From NCBI GenBank assembly GCA_024195585.1, contig SWBL01000023.1, positions 1 through 64,000 on the forward strand: 64,000 nt of DNA, read 5' to 3'. Positions 33,713 to 44,289 of this stretch are shown here, piece by piece. The DNA is from Aureobasidium sp. EXF-3400. Taxonomy: Eukaryota > Ascomycota > Dothideomycetes > Dothideales > Saccotheciaceae. The stretch's first letter is position 1. Each line of letters starts with the position of its first letter. The translations under genes were made by a program, and so were the position numbers. Below the pieces are notes generated by a model that worked only from the letters and a program-made list of their open reading frames with translations, was not told the origin of the DNA and did no database searches.

Positions 33713-34752
33713 ATGATGCAACGCTCTAGAGACTTGAATTCTATGATTGTCGCGTCTTGTGACAAAAAGCTGGTGGAAAATTTCAAATCAGATGTCGTAA
33801 GAAACACAGCCGATATCGAGTTCGTCTCATCTACTGACATGAGCATAGTACATTGAGGGAAAACTATCTCAGTGCTACCTGGTCCAGGGTGCAAGACTGA
33901 CCCTTCTGGAGACGAGCAAAACCACCATTCGTATTTTCATGGCCGAACATCAACTTTCCAAAAGAGCCGAACCCAGCGTCGAGGACTTTGCTCATCTCGT
34001 CCGCTGTCTAGGATGGCACAAAGCTTCACTCGCGGCACTCGAGCACTTGTTGCCCAAGTTGTTGTCTTGGATAGATCGTGAAGCTGTTCGCATCGGCGTG
34101 TCAGACACTAATGTCCGAAAGTTGAACGGTCGCCTCGACATCGGAGATAGTGTATGGCCCGCATACACGGTGAATTGGTTGATGCCGAATTGGGATGGTA
34201 ACACCGTTCGTCCAGCTGGTGCCACAACTCAGATCAGACCCATGATCCACCGGTCAGTTCGACTCGGACCAACAGCTTTGGTTCGCTTGACGCTCCAGAC
34301 TCTAGCGGAGAGCGCCTGCAGAGGTGGCGCAGAACGAACGGCTGCTTCAAGCGTGAAGTCTGAGAACCCCATCGCGCTATCGCCTCTGCCATTAGACTCA
34401 AGGGGTGGAAGAGCATCTCGAGCACGTGTATCCCCCCCACTATTGGAACCCAAACTCCTCCAGGTTGTTCGCGATGTCATGGCAGATGAAAGACTCCGTG
34501 AATGCGAGGTCAGTCACATGCGCCAATCCTCTCTTACATCTTGCTGACTGGTAGTAGTACATGCAAAGAGTCGGCAGTTCATCTGTCGAAAGATCACTGA
34601 TCCATGTTCTTAGACAGCCTCCTTCCTTCGAGTTGTACCAGACACTCGCCGTTGAGGTGCAGGAAACACTGCTGTACGTCATCCTGCAAATGGCTAGCGT
34701 CGCCCGTGATGAGTTTGAAAACTACTTTGGACCTGTGGGAGAAACCTATTAG
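33713..34752 (+). CDS. hypothetical protein, 312 aa
   Basis: Three exons, 33713-33796, 33849-34508 and 34558-34752, all joins phase 0, giving 312 aa. The short first exon (MMQRSRDLNSMIVASCDKK) is easily missed: its GTAAGA donor, CTACTGACAT branch site and ATAG acceptor join it to YIEGKLSQCYLVQGARL. I do not recognise the family. The middle part has a WL-rich region (RLDIGDSVWPAYTVNWLMPN), then a basic Ser/Arg/Pro linker. The last 60 residues are helical (SFELYQTLAVEVQETLLYVI). No signal peptide. The second acceptor sits in TAGTAG; only the distal AG keeps the frame open. Confidence 0.7.
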
Positions 34753-35343
34753 GCGCATTCCTTGTGGAAGAAGGGTTTTGGTATTTAGTTTGCATAGCAG
34801 AAATATAGGGAAGATCAAAAATATGCTCACAATACTTGTGGTTGTCCAAACCCGTCTCTTGGTTCTATTGACAACTACAGCATGGTAAAACATCAAGTTT
34901 CTGCCTGTCAAAATCTATGATCTGCACGGTAGATGCAGTCCAGTGAAGTCCAATGGACAAGCATAACATAAGCACAAACCCAGATGAAACTCTGCGTGGT
35001 TGAGGCGGGAACTCAAAACCATCATGTTACCAAGGCGCGGTGTGCAGCACATTCGACGGTAATCTTCTCACGAGTGATCTCTCAACGTCGCCTTATGTAA
35101 GAATGAAGTGTTATTGCGTACTCTCATCTGCGCCAACCGGTGACAAATTCCATGTCTCCCACCTGTTATTGTTGATGGAACACAGACAATATCCTCCGTG
35201 AGAACCCTCAACAGCCAAACACCCTTGACTATTCCTGTCGTCGCACAATCTGCAGGTCTGCAGTGCCAGGAGCTGTAGTTTCGACAATCTTCCACAGACT
35301 CACTGCCCTCTCTATCGATGTGGTATCTCAGAGATGATCATAT
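34753..35343. other. convergent 3' region
   Basis: 590 bp between converging genes. Small frames in both directions lack support. Nothing else seen. Confidence 0.45.
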
Positions 35344-37257
35344 TCAAGCAAGTTCGTCCTCTTCATCATCAGTGGTCAGCTCTACCACAACAAGTCTCGA
35401 GCTTTTTCTCAGCAAGTTTCTACCCGTCTCCCTGGTTGCCGGTGGATCTTCGCGCGGAAGATGCTGAGACTCGACGTGGCTGTTTGCTCCTTGCTTTTCC
35501 GAGTTGGCAGCTCTCTCTTGAAAGGGAACGGATGCTCTGGTAGGCTCCATCTTCTTTCGGTCTTGTCTTGGGCCCTTTCTTTGGTTCTTTGGTTTGTCAC
35601 CCGGAGGCGCGAGTCCCGCAGATAGAATTTCGAGTTGCAGCTCCCGTAGTAGCGCTTCGTTCTTTGCTATGTTTCGCTGCCTCTGCATCTCATACTCGGT
35701 GATCTCCTCACCAGGCTCTTCCGGTTTTGAAACTTTGAGATTCAGCTGGTCCCGGGCATGCTCCGCGTTCATACCCGGTTTGTGACTCAAGCAGGCTTGA
35801 AAGTTCGGCGTACGCTCTTCTGCCATACCTCTCGAGTCGGTTTCGGAGATGGGCGTTGTCTCTTGGATACTCTCTTCGTCGCCTTCATGGTCGAAGAAGC
35901 ATTCGAACGCATCATCAAAGTCATCAAAGTCTGCGTTGTCTGATTGCATCCATGATTGATCATCCAATTCTGGAAACTTGACCTCGACGGTTGTCTCTTC
36001 CACCTTCTCTTTCCGATCATCATCGCTGACGTTTTTAGATGAAGGGATCGGAGTTGGGAGCTCTTTCTCGACGTATCGACTGTCGAAGGAACAGCCTAGG
36101 CCCTCTCCATCAAACTTCAAGCTATCCAGATTGCCAACGGGCAAAGAGGATTGACTTGCAGGTTTCTGACTCTTAATTTGAGGTGTTTCGTCTCTGACGT
36201 GCTTTTCTTGTGGATCTCTTTCATCGCTTTCCCCTAATTGATACTCAGTGTCTTCTTCGTCGGTATTCTCGTCATTGATAAAAGCATCCAAATCATCGTC
36301 AGATCCGTCAGAAAGATTGTTAGTGCTATCGACAAGAGCTCCTGGATCGCCGCTCACAAGTAGACATGGTTGTTTTCTTGTGGCAGTATTGTTGATGAAC
36401 TGGAGCTCGTCTTCTTGTATAGGACTTGTTAGGGAATATTCTTCCTCGTCGCTCTGGTGATCATCCTCTTGAATGAAGCGCGGATCCTCGGAGTCGGAGT
36501 CATCGTAGGTCAAGGACTTAAACGACGAATTTTCAGAACTCGGACGCACTACCTGCTCTATGGAAGCTGTGCAAGCGCCGTTGTGTCGGGGTCTCAAGAC
36601 TCGAGGCATTTCCGGATGTTCGTACTCGGATGATTCATCTTAAAGTCTTGTCAGCTGTGCCATCGCAAGCCATTTCCAACCGTACCTTCGTCAACCAATT
36701 CGTCATACTTGCGCTTGCGCTGGCTGCTGCCTTCGATATCCCCAGGGAGCGTTGATCTACCCACGTTCGTGCCAAAACCCTCAGCCTCTAGTCTTTTGGA
36801 AAGCAGAGAGAAGTAGCTCCGGATGTATAGGGGGCTCCGGTGAACTTTGAGCGCGACAATCTCCATCGGATCTTGCTGTGTTGAAAGTCAGCTTTGCTTT
36901 TGCTTTCAGCGTTCTTTGACTTACGCCTTTGAGTAAGCTCGCACCAAGAAGCATAACTAGCATGTCTTCTTCATCTCGAGACAAGGCAATATTCAGATCT
37001 TGGGATGTTTCTCTAGCCCCATCGGAACCTTCTCGATTTTCAGCTTCTTTCGCCTTCCGACGCTTAGCAACGCTCTCTGGCTGGAGCTTGCCCCTATGCT
37101 CCCGGTGATCTTCTTTAGAAGAGGTATTCGTAGACCCTTTGCTTGAGTAGTCGGGACAGTTCCGAGGCATGGCCGTCACTGCCGTATCTGACGCCGGAAC
37201 CATGTTGTTGCAAGGCGCGTGTGCGATTCGACAAGGTTCAGGCGGGCGGCTGAGCAT
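35344..37257 (-). CDS. hypothetical acidic nuclear-type protein, about 605 aa
   Basis: Three exons, 37257-36925, 36875-36686 and 36638-35344, giving 605 aa from ATG 37257. I do not recognise a named family. Residues 90-140 hold a helical block (ALSRDEEDMLVMLLGASLLK, then DPMEIVALKVHRSPLYIRSY). A long acidic, Ser-rich region follows (TYDDSDSEDPRFIQEDDHQS and many similar runs). Near the end, EYEMQRQRNIAKNEALLREL matches a short helix motif (Y-x(2)-xR-x-x-NIA-x-N-x-ALL-x-x-L) found in several fungal nuclear proteins including Cmr1. The C-terminus is basic then acidic (RKSSRLVVVELTTDDEED). An extra 5' exon is possible: GTAAGA at 37,325 and GCGCAG at 37,264-37,262 outline a 64-nt intron, with an ATG at 37,369. 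Confidence 0.68.
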
Positions 37258-37369
37258 ATTGCTGCGCGTTGATGTGTTGTAACGCCTTACCGCCAAGTAT
37301 GATAGTGAAGCTGAAGAACTCTTACCTGGATACAACACGCCGCACTAACGTTTGGTTCGCACGTATCAT

Positions 37370-38539
37370 TCATCTCCCACTTGAGCGGGGGGTACATCGA
37401 ATCTCATGTTGCAGAGTCTTTGGCGCTCGGCACTTCCACGCGAATTCCTTGGACGGCTTTCCACTTATGCCAACTTCATCTGGCTTCTCTATGCCTGAAG
37501 TGACCTTGGATGTACAAATCACAACCCCGACCTGACCAGAAGTTTGCATTTGCTCACTGCAGTCTGTCATGTGGCTAGATTTCGGCCCACCACCTCTGGT
37601 CCCGAGACTGATTGCTTCGTTGCATGCAGATCGTGATTTGCTGTATGTGCGACTGTATGGAGCGCTGATACTTGGTCCAGGAGGCATCGAATGTAATCGC
37701 CGTGCTGAGACACGAGAGTCACGTACTGGGACTAGAGGTTGCAAACCCATGTCTTGTAATGCGGAGGCGGGCTCGTTCTGCTGGCTTGCGGACTTCGACT
37801 GATAAATCATGATAGGCCGAGGTAGGAGGGGCTCTGTTTCTGTGCAAGTCTGTGTATGTGTCGCGGCGGTGCTCACGATAACTTGAGTCATATCCTGAAT
37901 TTGTATTGTCGAATCTTGGTTGTCCAATTCATCTGATAAAGAAGATAGCTTTGGGACTGGGCGTCGATTACAAGCCTCTCCAGCGTTCTTGCATTCGTGT
38001 TGATGTTTTCTCAGGAGCTTGGACGACGTTGCCTCGAGACTCTCTCTCATATTGCGCTCGAACTTGGCGAACTTTGCGTCTATATAGCTCTTAGTTGCAA
38101 CCTCTTCAGCTTCAAACGCTGCGGAGAGAATGGAATAGACATGCGATTCCATCCTGCTTCGGCTCCCGTAGAACTTGGTTTGCAGATCTGTGATCTGCTC
38201 TCGAAGTTCCCCAAGCTGACGAGCATTCTGGTCATGGTGATAAGCGTAGTTGTCAAACTTCTGTTGGACTGACCAGAATAGATCGCGTAGTTGTTGCATA
38301 TCTTCTCTTGTCAGAGTTCGCTCTGCAGACTCTTGACCAAGTCTGTCTTCGAGCCCTGTAATGGTACCAGCCAGTTTCTGTATAACAACCCTCAGTTTTA
38401 CCTTTTCTTCGTCGCTCATGCCATAGTTCTTTTGTTCTTGACGAACAAAGTCAAGCTCGTCTTCAAGGTAGCGGACAGACTCCTGCAGCTCCAATCGCTC
38501 GGCACATGACCAAGTGTCATGTTCTCTGTCCAGAAACAT
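37370..38539 (-). CDS. hypothetical coiled-coil protein, 389 aa
   Basis: Single exon, 389 aa. The first 190 residues are a long coiled coil with heptad spacing (LQESVRYLEDELDFVRQEQK, VVIQKLAGTITGLEDRLGQE, LGELREQITDLQTKFYG). The remainder is low-complexity and Ser/Pro-rich, probably disordered, without recognisable domains. No signal or membrane segment. The TGA stop (37,372-37,370) is directly followed by an ATG in the same frame that leads, through a candidate intron, into the next minus-strand gene. The two may therefore be one interrupted gene. If separate, the distance between them is far too small for an independent fungal promoter. Confidence 0.68.
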   Translation of the reverse strand: MFLDREHDTWSCAERLELQESVRYLEDELDFVRQEQKNYGMSDEEKVKLRVVIQKLAGTITGLEDRLGQESAERTLTREDMQQLRDLFWSVQQKFDNYAYHHDQNARQLGELREQITDLQTKFYGSRSRMESHVYSILSAAFEAEEVATKSYIDAKFAKFERNMRESLEATSSKLLRKHQHECKNAGEACNRRPVPKLSSLSDELDNQDSTIQIQDMTQVIVSTAATHTQTCTETEPLLPRPIMIYQSKSASQQNEPASALQDMGLQPLVPVRDSRVSARRLHSMPPGPSISAPYSRTYSKSRSACNEAISLGTRGGGPKSSHMTDCSEQMQTSGQVGVVICTSKVTSGIEKPDEVGISGKPSKEFAWKCRAPKTLQHEIRCTPRSSGR

Positions 38540-39083
38540 ATTTTTTCAGTTCTTTTGCATGAGGTGGTGGATGTAGGAGTTGATAGACGTAGGAGATATG
38601 TTGAAGCGTCGATGGGAGAAGTTCATCATATCTGCTCCTAGTCGTATGTCCTCGAAAAGCCAGAGACCTGTCTCGGCTTGAGACATGACGCTGATCAGTT
38701 TCCCGAAAGTTCTATCTTTAGTATCTTGAATTTCTCTTTAGCTTGGTCAAGTCTTTTTTGATGGAGTTTCATAGGAGTCCGTCGCCCTTAATCGCCTTGG
38801 CGATACTTGAACAGCTTAGGGGAAGTAAACGATGTTCTTGGAGTGATACGTAGGAAGGCCTTTGCAAGGCAAGCAATATGAGCAGCGCTGGTGACCTGAT
38901 AAAGCCTCAATTGCTCGATGATCTGTTTTGCAAACGGCCACGAAGTCTGCTGATGCCCGATGCGCCTCTGATAAGCCTAACCCCCTTGGGTCTTCTACCT
39001 CTACCTTCAATTCATAATTCCACATGAACACTAATCCATTCAGGCAGGCAGGGAGAGGGTTGTCTCAAGCAGGTTTGACTGCC
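38540..39083. other. intergenic
   Basis: 544 bp upstream of the coiled-coil gene. It contains short frames only. Nothing recognisable. Confidence 0.45.
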
Positions 39084-39727
39084 TCAGTCGTGGTGCTTGT
39101 GTAGGTCTATGTGGTGGTGGTGGTCAGTGATCAGGACAAAAAAAAAAAGCACGATAGTCTGGTTTACCATGGCTTTCCTCGATGTGCTTGGACATTGCGG
39201 AGTGGTTGTCCGTCTCTTCTGGATGGTGCTTTGGAAGATCGTTGGAGACTTCGACCTCGCCATCGTTGTTGTTGAGTCTGTCGTCAAACTCCTTCTTGCC
39301 TTCATCTTCCTCCTCATGTTTGTGGTCATTGTCCTCTCCGAAGTCGTAATCATAGTCATCCTCATCAAAGTTATCCATAAAGAATTGGTCGTGGTCGATG
39401 ACTTGGCCGTGACGACCTTCGAGGGTCTCATTCATGTCGACATCTCTAGCGGTCTCGTTGGTAGAAGCTGAGTTGGATGATGGAGGGGCATTGCAAGTAG
39501 AGCCAGGGCTTGGGAAACGGAAATGCAGATATTGTAGTATGTTCTGGACATCGTCGGCGCTGAAGCCAGCCGGAGCAACGATCTTGGCGAAATCCTCAGG
39601 TGTCAGGGGCTACAAGCAGAATGTGAGTAAGTATTCTCCGAGCGAAATTGTGGTGTAGCATGCTTACCAGCGCGTTGATCAGAACACCCAAGGCGAGCTC
39701 TTCTTTCTGGTTGAGTTTGAAGATCAT
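39084..39727 (-). CDS. small acidic protein, module-family member A (174 aa)
   Basis: Three exons, 39727-39668, 39609-39168 and 39106-39084, giving 174 aa. The last intron has GTAAAC, a poly-T tract, CACTGAC and ATAG, and its use gives the ending SHDLHKHHD; unspliced, the frame would end at 39,124. Residues 1-50 form a helical module: MIFKLNQKEELALGVLINAL, then an intron, then LTPEDFAKIVAPAGFSADDV and QNILQYL. The rest is Ser/Thr-rich, then very acidic (DEDDYDYDFGEDNDHKHEEE). The module and its phase-0 intron match the genes at 40,556 and 50,545, which suggests common ancestry. A compact helix-turn-helix or SANT-like fold is possible. Function unknown; no membrane segment. Confidence 0.65.
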
Positions 39728-40555
39728 CTTGCCACAGCTGTTTGTGTTTTGTTGGGTTTGTGTAGGTAGGAAGGTTCCTCAGAACGCGATGGCGTCGTAT
39801 GATAGAACGGAGTGAATGTGTTGCAGAGTTACCTCTCAACAATCATTGTCTCTAAGTGCTCGTGTTTCGCTAATCTGATACAAATCTGTCGTAAGGTCTC
39901 TTTGTCCTTTGAGGTTAATAACAAAGATCCTTTGTGCATCTACAAGCACATCAACGCAGTAAAGCTCATGAGTTTCAGGCGAAGTCCTTGAGATTGGTCA
40001 GAGTGGCGGAGAAATTTCCAAGAACCTCTCAGCTAAACCGAGCGCTGCTCTGGTTCGCCATAACACGTACATTGTATGCAACAGACTCAAGGCAGTAAGA
40101 ACACTCTCACGCTTTATGACATCCAGGAAAGTGTGGTCCGATGAGCATGTTGGTCGTCAATATCAGTCATCACACCAATTTTTGGCACGAAAAGATCAAA
40201 AGTTATTGTTGATTTGAGGGTTGTCCGATGTCATCATTGTGATAGTTATGCCAATGCAGTAAGATACTTCATAGGTTTCCTCCCATTAGAGCCCTCAGTG
40301 GGCTTCAACTGTGCTGCAATCAAACTCCTTTCCGAAAACCCCCTTGCCAATAATTCATCCATGCTTTGTTGAAACGACTGTGTGATACCTCTGAGGTGGG
40401 AAAAGACAAAAAGAAAAAGCAGTTGGTCATGTCGAAGTCATGACTGGAAATCGCGTGCCGGGTCGATGCATGAGTGGCATCAGGAGAGCATGACTAAGAC
40501 TGCTACAGTAAGTATCGTTAGCTAGATTCTGGATGGAGGTATGTGAAAGCTTACT
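39728..40555. other. intergenic
   Basis: About 830 bp between two related minus-strand genes. No coding frame, tRNA or repeat recognised. Confidence 0.45.
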
Positions 40556-41300
40556 CTACTGCTCGCCACCGTCATCATCCTGCTCATCTTTGTCGGCCAT
40601 CTCCTCGAATTTTCTTTTCAGAGCGCCGGTGTCAGGAGGGGTGATTTGCTGAGCCGAAGTCTGGTTAGCGCCAGCAGGAGTGCTGCTGCGGGAGGGCATC
40701 TTGTCCTTGGTGACAGTGACTTGGTCACCAGCGGCATCGGTGGAGGGAGGTGACTGGTTGACAACGGACGAGAAGGCGGGCTTGGCTCCATCGGTGGGAA
40801 CACAGGTGTTGTCGTGCTTGCCAGTAGCAGGGCTGGGCAAAGTCTTGCTGTCGAGAGTGGCAGTGCTTTCGGTAGTGGGACCAGAAGCATTGTTGCCGGT
40901 GGTGGGAGTGGTGGTAGTGTTGCCGATGGGAGTGATAGCGGTAGAGGGACCAGAAGCATTGTTGCCGGTGGTGGGAGTGGTGGTAGTGTTGCTGATGGGA
41001 GTGATAGCGGTAGTTGGACCAGCAAAACCGGTTGGGAGGACGCCCTCATCGGGGTGCTTTGCCGAAGCTGGAAACAGCGCCAACATCTTCCACCAGAAGG
41101 CGTTCACCTCGACGTGGGACATTCCTGTTCTTCTGGAGAACATGCCCATGTCCTCATTAAACTATGGCCAGAACAAATTAGTCATCTGTACTGCATCGGA
41201 GAATGACGCATTGACTTGCCTTGTTAATCTGCAGGTATTCGAAGAGTGCACCGAGTTTCTCGGCGTCATCGCTGGTAAGGGCAGTCTTCTTTGGTGGCAT
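40556..41300 (-). CDS. small protein with tandem repeats, module-family member B (228 aa)
   Basis: Two exons, 41300-41220 and 41161-40556, phase 0, giving 228 aa. The intron is of GC-AG type (AAG|GCAAGT ... ATAG). Residues 1-62 form the module also seen in the genes at 39,084 and 50,545: MPPKKTALTSDDAEKLGALF, then EYLQINK, the intron, and FNEDMGMFSRRTGMSHVEVN and AFWWKML. The alternation of helices and the aromatic pair resemble short DNA-binding helical folds, but I cannot name the family. The tail is a Thr/Pro/Asn-rich region with two full 23-residue repeats (GP[ST]TAITPI[SG]NTTTTP...), then a basic ALKRKFEE that could be a nuclear signal, and an acidic end. Confidence 0.72.
40877..41030 (-). 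repeat. 69-bp coding tandem repeat
   Basis: GGGACCAGAAGCATTGTTGC recurs exactly at 40,877 and 40,946, and a diverged copy of its start is at 41,015, giving a 69-bp period (23 codons). Two full copies differ at only a few bases, so the duplication is recent. It keeps the reading frame of the host gene. Confidence 0.85.
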
Positions 41301-41714
41301 TGTGATTTGAGGTTGGTATGTGTGTGTATGTTTGGGTTTTCTAGATGTTGCGAAGTGGTTTGAAGAAAAGAGGGATCAGAGCGCCGAATGAGGTGCTTAA
41401 GTATCGCAACGTGTGAAAGCGTTCTCGGTCAGTTCAGCAATCTTGAGTTGGGAAGTCAAACTGTGTTGACATAGATACAACGAGTTGCATTCTTTCTAGC
41501 ACTATTGATTCTTGAGACATAATCTTGCAACTCGAAGCCAGAAGATTCCATGTCTCTGATGCCTTGCCAAGTGTGAAAGCATTGCAGATATGTCCCAAAC
41601 CTGAGCATTGGATAGTCAGAAAGCATTGGTGACGTCTCACATTGAGCGAGATTCCTCACTTCGGGGGCTACCAGTGTGTAAGCAGAAGCCTTGACAGCAC
41701 GATCTAGCTGCTTA

Positions 41715-42526
41715 CTAAGGGCTTGGGCGGAGGCTTCCAGGTCCCGTTGCTAGATTCAACGAAGTGTAAACATCATTAAGGAGCATCAACTCCAACTTTC
41801 GTAAACCCTTGGTACATCTGTCCAAGCTTTCCTTCATGAGCAGCTCCATGTCCTCAGCTCTTTCGCGGTGGATTTCCAGGCGGCTTTCGTTGTTTCTGTA
41901 ACGTAGATAAGCCTGACGGAGGCTCTCTTGCTTTTCCTGTTGCGTGCGGAACTACTTTCGGTGGTTAGCTATTGCATGTTGGTACCATCGAGGATTCCTA
42001 CCTTCTGCGACTGTCGATCGACAGCCTGGATTTCCTCTTGGATGGACGCATTCAAGTTGTCCATCAGCGTGAATTCATGCTCCTCGTGAATATCCTCTAA
42101 GTGCAGGACGCGACCCAGTCTGCGTCCTCCCACAACAATCATGCCATAGTCGTCAACCTTCTTGCCAGCGCATGATTTGATGTCACCCTCCATCAGAAAC
42201 CCGCTTGGATAGATGACCTTGCCATGTTCTGGGGGTACGGTTTGTGCTTTGTGACTGACAACTTGACCCGATATGGGGCTAATCACAGCACTCTGGAGAT
42301 GATAAACGCTGTCCCGGAGCAGCTCAACACGAAATTTCTGGACTTCGCAACGTGGGCCGATAAGATCGAAGAGTAGATCGAGAAGGTGGAGCAGACGATG
42401 GACTAAGATGAAGATGTAGCCCTTGATAATCTTTGGCAAGACTATCATTGAGACGAGGAAGCTGATGGTGCCGAGCAAAGTCGCGCAGCCAAGCAGCAGG
42501 AGCGTAAAGAGGATTTGAATAAGCAT
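41715..42526 (-). CDS. hypothetical membrane-anchored coiled-coil protein, 253 aa as read, probably frameshifted
   Basis: Two exons, 42526-42002 and 41951-41715, phase 0, giving 253 aa. The frame is open upstream to 42,616 but has no ATG. Residues 2-55 form one or two membrane helices (ILFTLLLLGCATLLGTISFL, then KIIKGYIFILVHRLLHLLDL). A beta-rich middle part has HGKVIYPSGFLMEGDIKSCA and YGMIVVGGRRLGRVLHLEDI. A coiled coil follows (QEKQESLRQAYLRYRNNESR, EIHRERAEDMELLMKESLDR). The frame then ends quickly at LRPSP. Just downstream, another frame stays open to 41,456 and reads like the natural continuation of the coiled coil (QRDLEASAQALSKQLDRAVK). Loss of one base near 41,745, or a very short intron, would join them to about 350 aa. 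I do not recognise the family. Confidence 0.6.
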
Positions 42527-43282
42527 AGTTTCGATGAAGATGAAGATGACGAAGATGCTTGAATATGGAGACGTAGGGTCAGGAAGACGAAGATGCTGAA
42601 GTGTAGAAAAGCACAACAGGATTGCTTAATATACTTGATAAGTTCGTGCATTGGTGCCTGATTTCGCTAGTGCTACGCGTCTGCTTCAGCTTGACAGTAG
42701 TTGAGGGCGACGGCGCAGTCTCTTTCCCAGATACGGAATCTCAAAGCAAGCACTGTGTTGACGAAGAGGCGTTGTTGATCCACCCATGCCACAGCAAAGA
42801 AATACCTCCGTGACGAGCATGATTTGGAAAAAGCCGGAAATACTTGTTGATCCGTTGGCAGACACATTCAACTCAATCAGGGAGCCCAGATTTAGCATTC
42901 AGGTCTTGCCTAGAAAGGTATTGATGGTCGTCGACTTCCTTGATTGCAAAGCACAATCACAGCCGTTTCTTTATGCAGATTAGCTTGTCCAATTTTCATT
43001 TCTTTTCTTGGGTGAATCAGGCATATTGTGGAGAATCATACTACTTGGTTCAATGGATCAGCTCGTTACAAGCTGCTCTCGAAGCTGCGTGGCTGAACAC
43101 AGACCCGCATCAAGGACGGCATAATCAGTATTTCCAGGCAGATGTTTGAACCGAAATCCTGCTTGGCCTTGATTGATCAGTTGTGAACGTAGGTGGGCTG
43201 ATGACAGGAAAGCTGCCCGGGTCGTATAAGAAGAGGCGCGAGTTTAAGCAGCGATACACAAACAACCCACCTTTTGACCAAC
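42527..43282. other. divergent upstream region
   Basis: 756 bp between head-to-head genes, with only small overlapping frames. A GTATAAGAAG element near the plus-strand gene is listed separately. Confidence 0.45.
43225..43230 (+). promoter_or_regulatory. TATA-like box (TATAAG)
   Basis: TATAAG lies 53-58 bp upstream of the ATG at 43,283, in a context that would give a short A/C-rich leader ending ACCAACATGG. Confidence 0.4.
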
Positions 43283-43744
43283 ATGGGCGAACCTCTGTTG
43301 CTTGCTTTGCTTCGAATGCGTGGCTCGCCTGACATTCTCGACATTCAAAGAGCTTTCGTTGATTTCCAGGCAGCTTGGACCGAGTACTGCGAAGACACAG
43401 ATCTTTTTGGGGCGGCATCTCAGCGTATGCTAGGCCCTTTCAGAGAGATGTCGACCGAGATCAACGCCATTAATGGCTATCTCGCAAACGCGCAGTACCA
43501 ATCCGACTTTTTCCAAGCCGGACTACGCAGGTCTCTCTCACAGACTGTCGCTGCCTTTTCAGCCTATGCTCGTTTCTGGATGGGTCAGGTTGCAATCGCT
43601 CGCGTTTGCATCTGCGATGAGCCACAAATCCAGTACCTAGAGACCGATTGCGAGTGCGCCATTCGGGACTTCAGGGACGCCATCTGTTGCGCTCGGCAGC
43701 TTCGTCGCAGCATGGACACCCACACTTGGGGTATCCAATCATGA
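43283..43744 (+). CDS. hypothetical protein, 153 aa
   Basis: Single exon, 153 aa, from ATG 43283 in a good initiation context (CCAACATGG). I do not recognise it. The protein looks alpha-helical throughout (PDILDIQRAFVDFQAAWTEY, SLSQTVAAFSAYARFWMGQV) and is cysteine-rich in its last third (ARVCICDEP, ETDCECAIRD, ICCARQ), spaced irregularly for a zinc finger. No signal peptide. Codon use and a TATA-like box support a real gene. Confidence 0.62.
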   Translation: MGEPLLLALLRMRGSPDILDIQRAFVDFQAAWTEYCEDTDLFGAASQRMLGPFREMSTEINAINGYLANAQYQSDFFQAGLRRSLSQTVAAFSAYARFWMGQVAIARVCICDEPQIQYLETDCECAIRDFRDAICCARQLRRSMDTHTWGIQS

Positions 43745-44289
43745 GCGCTCATTCACAGCTGCAAGATCTGACAAGGTCACGTGTTTTAGCTACATCACAT
43801 CCATTTATGCGACGTTGAGTACACATCAGAACTCGATGTCCATGTGTGTAGATTCCCCGTCTTGCGACAGTTGATACGACGTTGACCCATGTATAGAAAG
43901 CAAAGACAAAAGCAGTATGGATGTATCTCCTGGAGCGATGATCAGGTAGCCTTGGCAGAGTGGGGTTGATGTTTTGCTGTGTGGATTCTGAACTGTAAAG
44001 CCTAGACAATGTATCGGAGAGCACAGGATTATTTATCTGATGAATCCGTTAAAAGCACAAGACTCCTGGAATATTGAGTGTCATCTTTTGTTCAAATTCA
44101 TGTCTACGGTGCGCGCGTGAGCGTGCGGTGTCGAACTTGCTGTCAGGGAGACCCTGGTCAGCTTTCAAGCGACTGTCGAGGAATATTAGAACGTATACGA
44201 TCGTAGCTGAGCACACTTCAGAATGACGGAAAGCTATTTTTGGCAATAACCACTGTCAAATTCGCAAGACAAAGTATCTCCAAGGCTGA
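43745..44289. other. convergent 3' region
   Basis: 545 bp between converging genes. No feature recognised. Confidence 0.45.

Noticed and set aside
39124..39183. Unspliced C-terminus of module member A (ending FFFCPDH)
   Set aside because: The segment contains a perfect small intron (GTAAAC, poly-T, CACTGAC, ATAG); splicing gives a short, charged ending consistent with the rest of the protein.
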